Source: Mycobacteroides sp. LB1 (GTDB lineage: Bacteria; Actinomycetota; Actinomycetes; Mycobacteriales; Mycobacteriaceae). Taken from it: a DNA stretch of 64,000 nt. Positions 41,858 through 50,297 of this stretch are shown here, in pieces. The stretch is from positions 370,870-434,869 of the forward strand of contig NZ_JACCFF010000004.1 of the NCBI RefSeq assembly GCF_013449725.1, in the 5' to 3' direction. The translations under genes were made by a program, and so were the position numbers. The notes under the pieces are model-generated. The model was not told where the DNA came from, did no database searches, and saw nothing but the letters and a program-made list of their open reading frames with translations. Each line of letters opens with the position of its first letter. The stretch's first letter is position 1.

Positions 41858-43201
41858 GTGACTCAACCTTCGCGCGCCAATCCCGCACAGGCTCGCGCAC
41901 TGCTGACGGTTGCCTTTGGCCCGTCAGCAGTTGCGTTGGTAGTCATTGCGGCAATCGTCTTGGTGCAGTTGGTGATCGCCAACAGCGATATGACCGGGAC
42001 GTTCGGTGCGGTGGCCAGCATGTGGCTGGGCACCCACCTGGTACCGATCTCGATCGGTGGACGAGTCATCGAGGTGCTGCCGCTACTGCCGGCGGCGGCG
42101 ATGGTCTGGGGCGTTGCCCGAACGGTTGCCTCGACAATCGCGCCAACCGCTTCCTGGTACGTGGTGCGGTGGGTGATCGCTTCCGCGCTCGCCGGGCCAC
42201 TGCTGATGACGGCGATATCGCTGGCGATCATCCACGACGCGTCGACGGTGCTGACCCAGCTGCAGTCACCGAATGCGCTGCGCGCATTCGGTTCTGTACT
42301 CGGCATCCACCTGGTTGGTGCGCTCGTCGGCGTCGGCATGCGGGTCGGCAGTCGGCTCGCGGTGTTTCTAGAGCTGCCGGCATGGCCGATAGAGGCCGCC
42401 CGCGGCGCCGTCGCGGGCGTGCTCGCGTTGTTCGGGTTGTCCGCGGCCGTCACGGCCGGGTCGCTGGTAGTCCACTGGGCGACGATGGACCAGCTGTACT
42501 CGGTCACCAACGATTTCGTGGGCCAGCTAAGCCTGACCATGCTGGCGATCCTGTACGCACCCAACGTGATTCTGGGTGCATGCGCGCTGGCCGTCGGGTC
42601 CAGCGCCTATGTGGGCACCGCGGCTTTCAGTGCGTTCGCGGTGTTCGGTGGTCAGCTGCCGGCGGTGCCGATCCTGGCGGCGGTTCCCACGCCACCTCTC
42701 GGTCCCTCGTGGGTGGCGCTGATGATCATCGGTGCGGTGTCCGGAGTGGCCGTCGGCCAGCAGTGCGCGCGCAGACCGTCGCCGTGGCCCACCGCGATCC
42801 ACAAGGTGGTGGCCGCGGCACTGCTCGCGGCAACGTTCCTGGCGATCGTCGGGAAACTCAGTGGTGGGCAGCTGGGCAACTTCGGACGCTTGGGAATCGA
42901 CCAGGGCACGTTCGGGCCCGGGGTGTTCTTCTGGTTCCTGGTCATCGGCCTATTGACGGTGTTCATGTTGGGTGGCGCGACGCGGCTCCGCGTGGTGAAG
43001 CGGTCGGTCCCGGAGGAAGAGCCCGAGCCCGCGGGGGAGCCCGAGGAGCTCGGGACTGATTCCGTGACGGATGAATCCGAGGCTTCCGAGGAGCCGACGG
43101 AGCAAGCTACGGCACCGGAAACTGAACCGGAATCGGTGCCGGAACCCGATGACGCTATCGCCGACGACCAGCCGAGCGACCCTCCGGAACCGGCCAAGTG
43201 A
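41858..43201 (+). CDS. perM: Cell-division membrane protein PerM
   Basis: The 447-aa product corresponds to M. tuberculosis Rv0955 (PerM, DUF6350), an integral membrane protein that supports division by stabilising divisome components under stress. Around nine hydrophobic segments are visible from ALLTVAFGPSAVALVVIAAIVL to GVFFWFLVIGLLTVFML, followed by a 70-residue acidic cytoplasmic tail (EEEPEPAGEPEELG...). The order DUF5336-perM-purN-purH matches M. tuberculosis. Its stop overlaps the purN GTG (GTGA). Confidence 0.9.
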   Translation: MTQPSRANPAQARALLTVAFGPSAVALVVIAAIVLVQLVIANSDMTGTFGAVASMWLGTHLVPISIGGRVIEVLPLLPAAAMVWGVARTVASTIAPTASWYVVRWVIASALAGPLLMTAISLAIIHDASTVLTQLQSPNALRAFGSVLGIHLVGALVGVGMRVGSRLAVFLELPAWPIEAARGAVAGVLALFGLSAAVTAGSLVVHWATMDQLYSVTNDFVGQLSLTMLAILYAPNVILGACALAVGSSAYVGTAAFSAFAVFGGQLPAVPILAAVPTPPLGPSWVALMIIGAVSGVAVGQQCARRPSPWPTAIHKVVAAALLAATFLAIVGKLSGGQLGNFGRLGIDQGTFGPGVFFWFLVIGLLTVFMLGGATRLRVVKRSVPEEEPEPAGEPEELGTDSVTDESEASEEPTEQATAPETEPESVPEPDDAIADDQPSDPPEPAK

Positions 43202-43863
43202 CTCGCCCGGCTACGCTCAGCGGCGTGTCGGTGCCTAACCAATCGGTCGAGATCGCCCCCTCTGCCCCCGCGCGGGTTGTGGTCTTGGCTTCCGGTACCG
43301 GCACCTTGCTGCGTTCCCTGCTCGACGCGGCCACCGACGACTTTCCCGCTCGGATCGTCGCGGTAGGCACCGACCGGCAATGCGCCGCCGTCGATATCGC
43401 CGCCGACGCGCAGCTCCCCAGCTACACCGTGCGGCTCGGCGAGTACGACACCCGCGAACAGTGGGATGCCGCGATCACCGACGCCACCACGGCACACCGG
43501 CCCGATCTCGTGGTATCTGCCGGATTTATGAAGATGCTTGGACCACAGTTTCTTTCGCAGTTCCTAGGTCGGGTGATCAACACCCACCCGGCGCTGCTGC
43601 CGTCCTTCCCCGGCGCGCGCGCCGTGCCCGATGCGCTGGCGCACGGAGTCAAGGTCACCGGTTGCACGGTGCACCTGGTGGATGCCGGGATGGATACCGG
43701 GCCGATCCTTGCCCAGCAGGCCGTCCCCGTGCACGTGGACGACGACGAGGCGAGCCTGCACGAACGCATCAAGGTGGTGGAGCGGGCGCTGCTGGTAGAC
43801 GTGCTGGCCGCAGTGGCCACCAAAGGTTTGATTTGGAACGGAAGAAGGGCCTCCATCAAGTGA
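43198..43863 (+). CDS. purN: Phosphoribosylglycinamide formyltransferase
   Basis: PurN transfers a formyl group from 10-formyl-THF to GAR in purine synthesis. The 221-aa protein has VVLASGTGTLLRSLLDA, the Asn/His active site in GRVINTHPALLPSFPGARAV, and the catalytic Asp loop HLVDAGMDTGPILAQ. GTG 43198 overlaps perM; GTG 43225 is an alternative nearer to the homologous N-terminus. The stop overlaps the purH start (GTGA). Confidence 0.95.
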   Translation: MTRPATLSGVSVPNQSVEIAPSAPARVVVLASGTGTLLRSLLDAATDDFPARIVAVGTDRQCAAVDIAADAQLPSYTVRLGEYDTREQWDAAITDATTAHRPDLVVSAGFMKMLGPQFLSQFLGRVINTHPALLPSFPGARAVPDALAHGVKVTGCTVHLVDAGMDTGPILAQQAVPVHVDDDEASLHERIKVVERALLVDVLAAVATKGLIWNGRRASIK

Positions 43864-45413
43864 GTACGCAGCGACCCGTACGGCGGGCATTGATCAGTGT
43901 CTACGACAAGACCGGACTGGAGGAGCTCGCCAGCGGGCTGCACGCCGCGGGTGTGGAGCTGGTGTCCACCGGATCCACCGCGAAAACAATTGCTGCCGCG
44001 TCGATTCCGGTGACACCAGTGGAAGAGGTCACCGGTTTCCCGGAGGTGCTGGACGGGCGGGTGAAGACGCTGCACCCGCACGTACACGCCGGCGTCCTGG
44101 CCGATACTCGCCGCGAGGAGCACCTCACCCAACTCGAGGAGCTGGGCGTCAAGGGCTTCGAGCTGGTGGTGGTCAACCTGTACCCCTTCGCCGCCACGGT
44201 GGCCTCGGGCGCCTCCGAGGACGAATGCGTCGAACAGATCGATATCGGTGGGCCCTCGATGGTGCGTGCCGCTGCCAAGAACCACCCGAGTGTGGCGGTA
44301 GTTGTCGACCCAGCTTCGTACGGTGAGGTGCTGGCCGCGGTGGACGCCGGGGGATTCACCCTGGAGGCTCGGAAGGTGCTTGCGGCAAAGGCATTCCGTC
44401 ACACCGCGGAATACGATGTGGCCGTCGCCGGCTGGCTGTCCGTCGTCGCGGAGTCTGAGAGCGAGGCGCTGCCCGCGTGGATCGGCGGGACGTGGAACCG
44501 TTCGGCTGTGCTCCGCTACGGGGAGAACCCGCATCAGCAGGCGGCCTTGTACACCGGTGCCACGGGGCACGGCCTGGCCCAGGCCGAGCAGCTGCACGGA
44601 AAAGAGATGTCGTACAACAACTACACGGATGCCGACGCCGCCTGGCGTGCCGCGTGGGACCAGGACAAGGCATGCGCGGCAATCATCAAACATGCCAATC
44701 CGTGCGGTATCGCGGTGTCGGACATCTCGATTGCCGACGCGCATCTCAAGGCACACGAGTGTGATCCGCTGAGTGCGTTCGGAGGCGTGATCGCCGTCAA
44801 CCGCGAGGTGAGCGTGGAGATGGCCGAGCGGGTCGCCGAGATCTTCACCGAGGTGATCGTCGCCCCGGGTTACGCGGACGGTGCCGTCGAGGTGCTGAGC
44901 CGCAAGAAGAACGTGCGGTTGTTGCGTGCCGCCGAGCCCGAGTCCGGGTGCACCGAGTGGCGGCAGATCAGTGGCGGCCTGCTCGTGCAGGAGCGTGATG
45001 CGCTCGACGCTGAGGGCGATGACCCGGACAACTGGACCCTGGTGGCCGGCACCGCCGCAAATGCGGACACGTTGGCGGACTTGGTGTTCGCCTGGAAGGT
45101 CGGGCGGGCCGTGAAGTCCAATGCGATCGTCATTGCCTCCGGTGGTGCCACCATCGGCGTGGGAATGGGCCAGGTCAATCGGGTCGATGCGGCACGGCTT
45201 GCGGTGTCTCGTGGCGGGGACCGGGTCTCCGGGGCGGTAGCGTCCTCGGACGCCTTCTTCCCCTTCCCTGACGGCCTCGAGGTCCTGACGCAGGCGGGAG
45301 TGCGTGCGGTGGTGCACCCGGGCGGGTCGATGCGTGATGAGCTGGTGGCTGATGCCGCCAAGGCTGCAGGAATCACGTTGTACGCCACCGGAGCTCGCCA
45401 CTTCGCTCACTAG
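43860..45413 (+). CDS. purH: Bifunctional AICAR transformylase/IMP cyclohydrolase
   Basis: PurH does the last two steps of IMP synthesis. GTG 43860 (VSTQRPVRRALISVYDKTGLEELASGL) gives 517 aa; a longer open frame upstream overlaps purN in another frame. The cyclohydrolase part has STGSTAKTI and FPEVLDGRVKTLHPHVHAG, the transformylase part NHRYGENPHQ-type LRYGENPHQQAALYTG, the Lys/His motif IIKHANPCGIA and SDAFFPFPDGLE. It is translationally coupled to purN. Confidence 0.97.
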   Translation: MSTQRPVRRALISVYDKTGLEELASGLHAAGVELVSTGSTAKTIAAASIPVTPVEEVTGFPEVLDGRVKTLHPHVHAGVLADTRREEHLTQLEELGVKGFELVVVNLYPFAATVASGASEDECVEQIDIGGPSMVRAAAKNHPSVAVVVDPASYGEVLAAVDAGGFTLEARKVLAAKAFRHTAEYDVAVAGWLSVVAESESEALPAWIGGTWNRSAVLRYGENPHQQAALYTGATGHGLAQAEQLHGKEMSYNNYTDADAAWRAAWDQDKACAAIIKHANPCGIAVSDISIADAHLKAHECDPLSAFGGVIAVNREVSVEMAERVAEIFTEVIVAPGYADGAVEVLSRKKNVRLLRAAEPESGCTEWRQISGGLLVQERDALDAEGDDPDNWTLVAGTAANADTLADLVFAWKVGRAVKSNAIVIASGGATIGVGMGQVNRVDAARLAVSRGGDRVSGAVASSDAFFPFPDGLEVLTQAGVRAVVHPGGSMRDELVADAAKAAGITLYATGARHFAH

Positions 45414-45434
45414 GGCGCAATAAGAAGGAAGCCA

Positions 45435-47282
45435 ATGGTTCAGCCCAGTATCGATTGGTCGGGCGAGCTGTTGCGCTCGCTGTTGTGGACGCTGCAGGCA
45501 TGGGCGATCACCATGGTCGCCTTTGTCGCGGTGGCCTTTCTCATCGCTAGATTCACCCGGTGGGGTCAGCAGTTCTGGCGGGTCAACGCGCCCTTCTTCT
45601 GGGGTCGGGAGAGTCTGCGTACCTGGCCACTGCTGGCGTTCATGGTGTGGCACACCGTGTATGCGGCGCGAGTGGTGGTGATCTTCACCTACCAGTACCG
45701 GGACCTGATGAATGCCTTGCAGGTTGGTTCCGAGGCGCTGGTCACCCACGATGCGGCAAAGCTGGAGGATGCGCGTCAGGCGTTCTTCAGCTCCTTTGCG
45801 ATCAGCGGCGTCCTGGTGGCGCTCACGGTGACGTACACCGTGGTCGATCTGTTTCTGCGGCGGGTGTTCGCCATTCGGTGGCGGGTATGGCTCAATACGC
45901 GGTTGGTCGACGACTGGATGGCCAAGGATGCGTTCTACCGCAACCGTTTTCTGGACACTCCGGTGGAGAACCCCGACCAGCGCATCCAGATCGATATCGA
46001 GACCCACACCACCAAATCGGTGGACCTGACCCTTGGGGCGATCAGCAAGACGCTGCTCATCGTCATGTTCACCGGTGTGCTGTGGCAGCTCTCGGGGCCC
46101 TTGCAGCTGTGGGGCTTCGAGATTCCGCGGGCCATGGTGATCGTGGCGTACGTCTTCTCCATCGCGGTGACCGTCATCGCGTTCTGGATTGGGCGGCCGC
46201 TGGTGCGGCTGAACTTTCTCAACGAGAGATTCAGCGCGAGCTTCCGTTACGCACTCGTACGACTACGTGACAGCGCCGAGCGGGTTGCCTTCTATCGCGG
46301 CGGTGAACGCGAACGCCTGCTGCTGCATTCACGGTTCAGCCAGATCATCTCCAACATGTGGCACATCGTGTTCGCGCAACTTCGGCTCAACGGCTGGAAT
46401 CGTGGTGTCGGTGACGTAACGACGGGGATGATCCCGTACATCGTGCAGGCGCCACGGTTCTTCGCGGGTCAGATTAAGATCGGTGATCTGTTGCAAACAG
46501 TTGGTGCGTTCGGGAGTGTTTGTGGGGCAATGCAATTCTTCCGAGACAGCTATGACGAGTTCACCGTGTATCGGGCCGCCCTGCTGCGAATCGACCAGAT
46601 GCTGGACAGTGATCACCGTGCCCGCGAGCTGCCGCGAATCGATGTGGCGGACGCGGAGGATGCCCTGACTCTCACGGATGTTCAGGTCCGCGATCTGCAG
46701 GGACTGGACATGATTGCGAACCTGAATCTGGCGCTGCCCCCGGGTGGCAGCGTCGTGGTGAAGGGGCCGTCGGGATGCGGGAAGACCACCCTGTTGCGCA
46801 GCCTGGCCCAGCTGTGGCCGCAGGCATCGGGTTTGGTGGCGAGACCCAGCGGTTGGGACACATTGTTCCTGCCTCAGCTGCCCTACCTGCCGCTGGGGGA
46901 TCTGCGTGCCACGGTGGTGTACCCCCTGCCGGTGGAGGACGTTTCGAAGGAGCATTTGATGCAGACCCTGCGTGACGTCGCCCTCGGGCACCTGACCGCG
47001 CGGCTCGATGAGGAGGCCGATTGGGCCTCCGTGCTGTCACTGGGGGAGCAGCAACGCGTGTCCTTCGCGCGGGTGCTGCTGGTCCGCCCGAAGGTGGTGT
47101 TCCTCGATGAGTCCACCTCGGCGTTGGATGAGGGCCTGGAGGACGCGATGTATGCCCTGGTGCGGGAGCGGTTGCCCGATTGCGTGATCGTCAGCGTCGG
47201 GCATCGATCCACGATCGACCGCCATCATCAATCACGGCTGCAGCTCACTGGCGGCGGTTCCTGGAAACTATCGACGGTGTGA
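45435..47282 (+). CDS. BacA/SbmA-type ABC transporter, fused permease-ATPase
   Basis: The 615-aa half-transporter has an ABC_membrane_2 domain of about 330 residues with six helices (AITMVAFVAVAFLIARF to MVIVAYVFSIAVTVIAFWI), including the family hallmark WLNTRLVDDWMAKDAFYRNRFLDTPVENPDQRIQIDI (in parts), then an ATPase with Walker A KGPSGCGKTTLLR, signature LSLGEQQRVSFAR and Walker B KVVFLDESTSALDEG. Mycobacterial Rv1819c of this family imports cobalamin and antimicrobial peptides such as bleomycin. It lies 169 bp upstream of a 25-aa peptide gene and an oxygenase gene. Confidence 0.9.
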   Translation: MVQPSIDWSGELLRSLLWTLQAWAITMVAFVAVAFLIARFTRWGQQFWRVNAPFFWGRESLRTWPLLAFMVWHTVYAARVVVIFTYQYRDLMNALQVGSEALVTHDAAKLEDARQAFFSSFAISGVLVALTVTYTVVDLFLRRVFAIRWRVWLNTRLVDDWMAKDAFYRNRFLDTPVENPDQRIQIDIETHTTKSVDLTLGAISKTLLIVMFTGVLWQLSGPLQLWGFEIPRAMVIVAYVFSIAVTVIAFWIGRPLVRLNFLNERFSASFRYALVRLRDSAERVAFYRGGERERLLLHSRFSQIISNMWHIVFAQLRLNGWNRGVGDVTTGMIPYIVQAPRFFAGQIKIGDLLQTVGAFGSVCGAMQFFRDSYDEFTVYRAALLRIDQMLDSDHRARELPRIDVADAEDALTLTDVQVRDLQGLDMIANLNLALPPGGSVVVKGPSGCGKTTLLRSLAQLWPQASGLVARPSGWDTLFLPQLPYLPLGDLRATVVYPLPVEDVSKEHLMQTLRDVALGHLTARLDEEADWASVLSLGEQQRVSFARVLLVRPKVVFLDESTSALDEGLEDAMYALVRERLPDCVIVSVGHRSTIDRHHQSRLQLTGGGSWKLSTV

Positions 47283-47450
47283 ATCCCGCAGAGTGGGAAC
47301 TTCTGGTGACCGTCGTGCGACTGATGTAGTGACGGCGCCTGCGGGCTGGGCGCGCGTCCACTGCGGTGGCGCCACGCGACGGATGTCACCACGGTGTTTC
47401 TGCTGCTCTTCTGTTGAGTTGGGCAGTTAACCGCCGATGAAAGGATCACC

Positions 47451-47528
47451 ATGCGCGATATTGCTGTAGAGATCGTTGTCGAGGATGACGAGATCGTCGC
47501 TGCGACGGAAATGGTTGCCAGCCACTAA
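47451..47528 (+). CDS. 25-aa acidic peptide, candidate RiPP precursor
   Basis: ATG 47451, with GAAAGGA five bases upstream, opens a 25-codon frame ending TAA 47526-47528. The peptide starts MRDIAVEIVVEDDEIV and ends AATEMVASH, so it has seven acidic residues clustered in the first 20, with a short neutral tail ending in Met-Val-Ala-Ser-His. It is followed 7 bp later by an 18-bp hairpin and then a cupin/JmjC-type oxygenase gene. A short acidic leader with a distinct tail next to an oxygenase resembles a ribosomal peptide precursor; the function is inference. It has no similarity I recognise. Confidence 0.55.
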   Translation: MRDIAVEIVVEDDEIVAATEMVASH

Positions 47529-47535
47529 CAGTGGA

Positions 47536-47579
47536 GCCCGGGCGTGGGCGACCGAGCCACTGGTCGCGCACGCCCGGGC
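47536..47579 (+). other. Very stable hairpin between peptide and oxygenase genes
   Basis: GCCCGGGCGTG-g-GCGACC (47536-47553) pairs with GGTCGC-g-CACGCCCGGGC (47562-47579): 17 base pairs, one G-G mismatch, 8-nt loop. There is no U-tract. Placed after a small structural gene it would act as a partial terminator or mRNA stabiliser so that the peptide is made in excess over the enzyme. Confidence 0.8.
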
Positions 47580-47599
47580 GCAAACATGGAGGCAGAGAA

Positions 47600-48835
47600 G
47601 TGTTCGTCAATGACCCCCGATGGCGACAGTTCGTCGCCGACCAGGGCCCTCGTTACGAGGAAACAATCTTCTTACCCGCGCTGGTCTCGGACCCTAACGC
47701 GATCGCGGACCGGATAGCGGCGGCGGTTGCCGCGGCGACCGCCACGAACGGAAAAGGACTACGGCTGCGCGGTTTCCGGGGCAGCGAGTTCGATTTCAAG
47801 CTGACCGAGCGGCTCTCACGCACCGCGCCGCAGGACGGGCAGTCGTTGACCGAGTGGCTCGCCGACAACGCTGAAGACCGCCCTGCGTGCGTCGCCATCA
47901 ACGACGTGTCCTCGTGGGATCTGGGGCTTGCCGCACTGGCGCAGTCGGTGGTGCGCAGCCTTGTCCCTGGCCGGGATTTGGTCTCAGGCGCGGATATCTA
48001 CACATTTATTGCCGATGTGGAATGGACGCCCTTCGGAATCCACAAGGACGACGAACCGTCGCTGATCTTCCATCTGGGCCCCGGCGTCAAGGAGCTGTGG
48101 GTGTGGCCCGCCGATGGAATTGACCGGCATCAGTTGTTCGAGAACCCATCGTTGGGGCGAGTGTCGTTCGACTTCGACCGACTGCTTCCCGGTGCGAGCC
48201 GGTACACCCTGCGACCGGGCGACTTCGTATGCATTCCCCGGGGGCACTACCACCTGTTCCGCAACGAGGGCCGCTCGATTTTCCTGGGGGTCACGCTCTT
48301 TCCGGCCGACGTCCGGAAATCGTTCTCAGACTTGATGATCGACCACGTCGGCGCAAGGCTCGACGCGGCGGATGAGCCGTGCAGCTTCGATGATGTCCGG
48401 CGGTTGGTGATGGAGACGCTCCGCGATCCCGAGACGCTATCCGGACTGTCGACCACCGTGGAATTGGCGGCGGCGAAACAGCGCACCACCGGGTATCTGC
48501 GGCCGCCGAAGGTGGCGGCCCTGCGTGCCGGTGATCCTCCCGCCGATGCCACCTTCGGCTGGGCGTACCCCGGGGTGGTGGAGTCCGTGGTCGGAGCCGG
48601 CCGCAGCCACTTACTGGCCCGTGGTCGGGATATCGCGTTCGGTGAGGTTGTGGACCTTGACGAAGTTCTAGCGCTCGTCGGGGAGTTCACCCTGGATGAT
48701 CTTGACGCCGCCCTAGCGGCCGGAATCGATGTCGATCGGCGCCGGCAGGTGGTGAAAGCACTGTGGCGCTTCGGCGCTCTGGATCTGGTTAACGCTCTTC
48801 CAGCGACTCGCGCCGCTTGCGCCGCTTCCGCTTGA
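47600..48835 (+). CDS. Cupin/JmjC-like Fe(II) oxygenase
   Basis: GTG 47600 with GGAGG upstream gives 411 aa; the longer frame to 47531 runs through the hairpin. The central double-stranded beta-helix shows an HxD...H metal triad: His148 and Asp150 in WTPFGIHKDDEPSLIFHLG, and His216 or His218 in RPGDFVCIPRGHYHLFRNEG, with WVWP and SIFLGVTLFP strands. A C-terminal helical/winged region (about residues 240-411) follows, as in JmjC ribosomal oxygenases of the RoxA/YcfD group. 2-Oxoglutarate-dependent hydroxylation of a peptide is likely. The last 47 bp overlap the convergent gene. Confidence 0.75.
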   Translation: MFVNDPRWRQFVADQGPRYEETIFLPALVSDPNAIADRIAAAVAAATATNGKGLRLRGFRGSEFDFKLTERLSRTAPQDGQSLTEWLADNAEDRPACVAINDVSSWDLGLAALAQSVVRSLVPGRDLVSGADIYTFIADVEWTPFGIHKDDEPSLIFHLGPGVKELWVWPADGIDRHQLFENPSLGRVSFDFDRLLPGASRYTLRPGDFVCIPRGHYHLFRNEGRSIFLGVTLFPADVRKSFSDLMIDHVGARLDAADEPCSFDDVRRLVMETLRDPETLSGLSTTVELAAAKQRTTGYLRPPKVAALRAGDPPADATFGWAYPGVVESVVGAGRSHLLARGRDIAFGEVVDLDEVLALVGEFTLDDLDAALAAGIDVDRRRQVVKALWRFGALDLVNALPATRAACAASA

Positions 48836-49394
48836 CGTTCACGCCACCCCACAGCGAGAACCCCTTGACCGTCACATGCGGTGCGCCCTGCACGCCACTG
48901 CCACTCGCCGAGTGATCGAAGCCACCCATCACGGCGACGCCCGTGACTTCCACGTTGAGCTCCGGCGGCAACAGGATCGTCTGCCCGCCCATAATGGAGA
49001 AGGAACGGATCTCGACCTCACTGGAGGTGAAGTCGGCGTAGCGCAGGTCCAGCACGCCGCCACCCCATAGCGCGAACGAGGTGAGCTTGCTAGGAACGTT
49101 CCAGCGGCCACGGCGCTCGAAGCCGCTCATGATCGCCATGAGAACTGTCGCGGGTGCTGGCTTGCTGCCTTGGCCCCTAACCTGGGATGTGGCAACGGCA
49201 GGAAGGTCCGCACTGAGCTGATCAAGCTCACCATATGTGTTTGCTGAGTACACTTTTGCGAGGCGCTCCTCGAACTCGGAGAGCTCCAGCCGACCCTGCG
49301 CGGCAGCATCAGATAACAGCTGTGCGACGCGCATACGATCGGCGTCCGCGGCCCGCATCGACGCGGTAACCCGCTCAGGGAGGTTGCTCATCAT
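48789..49394 (-). CDS. DUF1707 protein with LiaF-like C-terminal domain
   Basis: The 201-aa protein has the N-terminal DUF1707/SHOCT-like segment (MRAADADRMRVAQLLSDAAAQGRLELSEFEERLAKVYSANTYGELDQLSADLP, in parts), a linker and a beta-helical C-terminus (ILLPPELNVEVTGVAVMGGFDHS...VTVKGFSLWGGVNVKRKR) like the cell-wall-active antibiotic response domain of LiaF/VraT. It corresponds to M. tuberculosis Rv0966c. No membrane helix is present. Its 3' end overlaps the oxygenase gene on the other strand. Confidence 0.85.
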   Translation of the reverse strand: MMSNLPERVTASMRAADADRMRVAQLLSDAAAQGRLELSEFEERLAKVYSANTYGELDQLSADLPAVATSQVRGQGSKPAPATVLMAIMSGFERRGRWNVPSKLTSFALWGGGVLDLRYADFTSSEVEIRSFSIMGGQTILLPPELNVEVTGVAVMGGFDHSASGSGVQGAPHVTVKGFSLWGGVNVKRKRRKRRESLEER

Positions 49395-49477
49395 CGCCGA
49401 GCCTACGACGAACTGCGCTTAAAGGCACGCGGTTCAATAGTGTTGCTCAGCGCACTACGTCTGTAGTGCTGCATGGT

Positions 49478-50281
49478 TCACACCTGCCAGGCGGGAGGAC
49501 GCTTCTGCAGGAATGCCAACATGCCCTCTTGTGCCTCCGGCGACACGAACAATCGCGCCGAGGTTTCCGTCAACTCGTCGGCACGCGCATCGAAATCGGC
49601 GAGTATCGGCGCGGTGGTGAGCTTCTTGGACTCGGCGAGCCCCTGCGGCGAACCGAGCGCGATGTCATCCACCAATGAGGTGACCGCGGCCTCTACGGCC
49701 TCGGAACTGTCGACGGACTTGGTCACCAAACCGATTTCGGCGGCCACCCGTGCATCGAACTTCTCGCCGGTGACGAAATAGCGCGCCGCTGCCCGGCCGG
49801 TGAGCCGGGGCAGCAGCGTCAGCGAGATGATCGACGGAGCTACTCCGATGCGTGCCTCGGTCAGTGCGAAGGTGCTATCCGGTCCCGCGACCGCGATATC
49901 CGCGGCGCCCACCAAACCGAAACCACCGGCGCGCACATGGCCGTTGACGGCGATGATGACGGGCAGCGGCAGCTCCAGAATGTCGCGTAACAGCGCGGTC
50001 AGCTGGCCGGCCCGATCCTTGGCAATGTCCTGGGGATCGGTGCTGCCGGATGGGGCCGCTGAGCTTTCCGACAGATCGGCACCCGCGCAGAAGGTGTTGC
50101 CGGTGTGGCTGAGCACCACGGCCCGCACCGTCTTGTCGGCCGCGGCCCGCTTCAGTCCGTCCCTTAATTGCAGCACCAACCCGCTGGACAACGCATTGCG
50201 GTTGTGCGGCGAGTCAAGCGTTAGGCGGGCCGCACGGCCTTCCACCTCGTACTGGACCAGAGTCTCGGATTCTTTCGCCAT
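49478..50281 (-). CDS. echA7: Enoyl-CoA hydratase/isomerase family protein
   Basis: The 267-aa crotonase-fold protein has the oxyanion-hole segments SHTGNTFCAGADLSE and VNGHVRAGGFGLVGAADIAVAG; the second canonical Glu is replaced in ALTEARIGVAPSIISLTLL, so either hydratase or related lyase activity is possible. It is the last gene of the six-gene catabolic operon, 16 bp after fadE12, and matches the position of M. tuberculosis echA7 (Rv0971c). In an Atu-like pathway it would hydrate a glutaconyl-CoA intermediate. Confidence 0.88.
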   Translation of the reverse strand: MAKESETLVQYEVEGRAARLTLDSPHNRNALSSGLVLQLRDGLKRAAADKTVRAVVLSHTGNTFCAGADLSESSAAPSGSTDPQDIAKDRAGQLTALLRDILELPLPVIIAVNGHVRAGGFGLVGAADIAVAGPDSTFALTEARIGVAPSIISLTLLPRLTGRAAARYFVTGEKFDARVAAEIGLVTKSVDSSEAVEAAVTSLVDDIALGSPQGLAESKKLTTAPILADFDARADELTETSARLFVSPEAQEGMLAFLQKRPPAWQV

Positions 50282-50297
50282 TCGGCGGGTCCTTTCC

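Noticed and set aside
43422..46007. 861-codon frame on the minus strand opposite purN-purH
   Set aside because: Long antisense frames are expected in high-GC genes; purN and purH on the plus strand have full family motifs.
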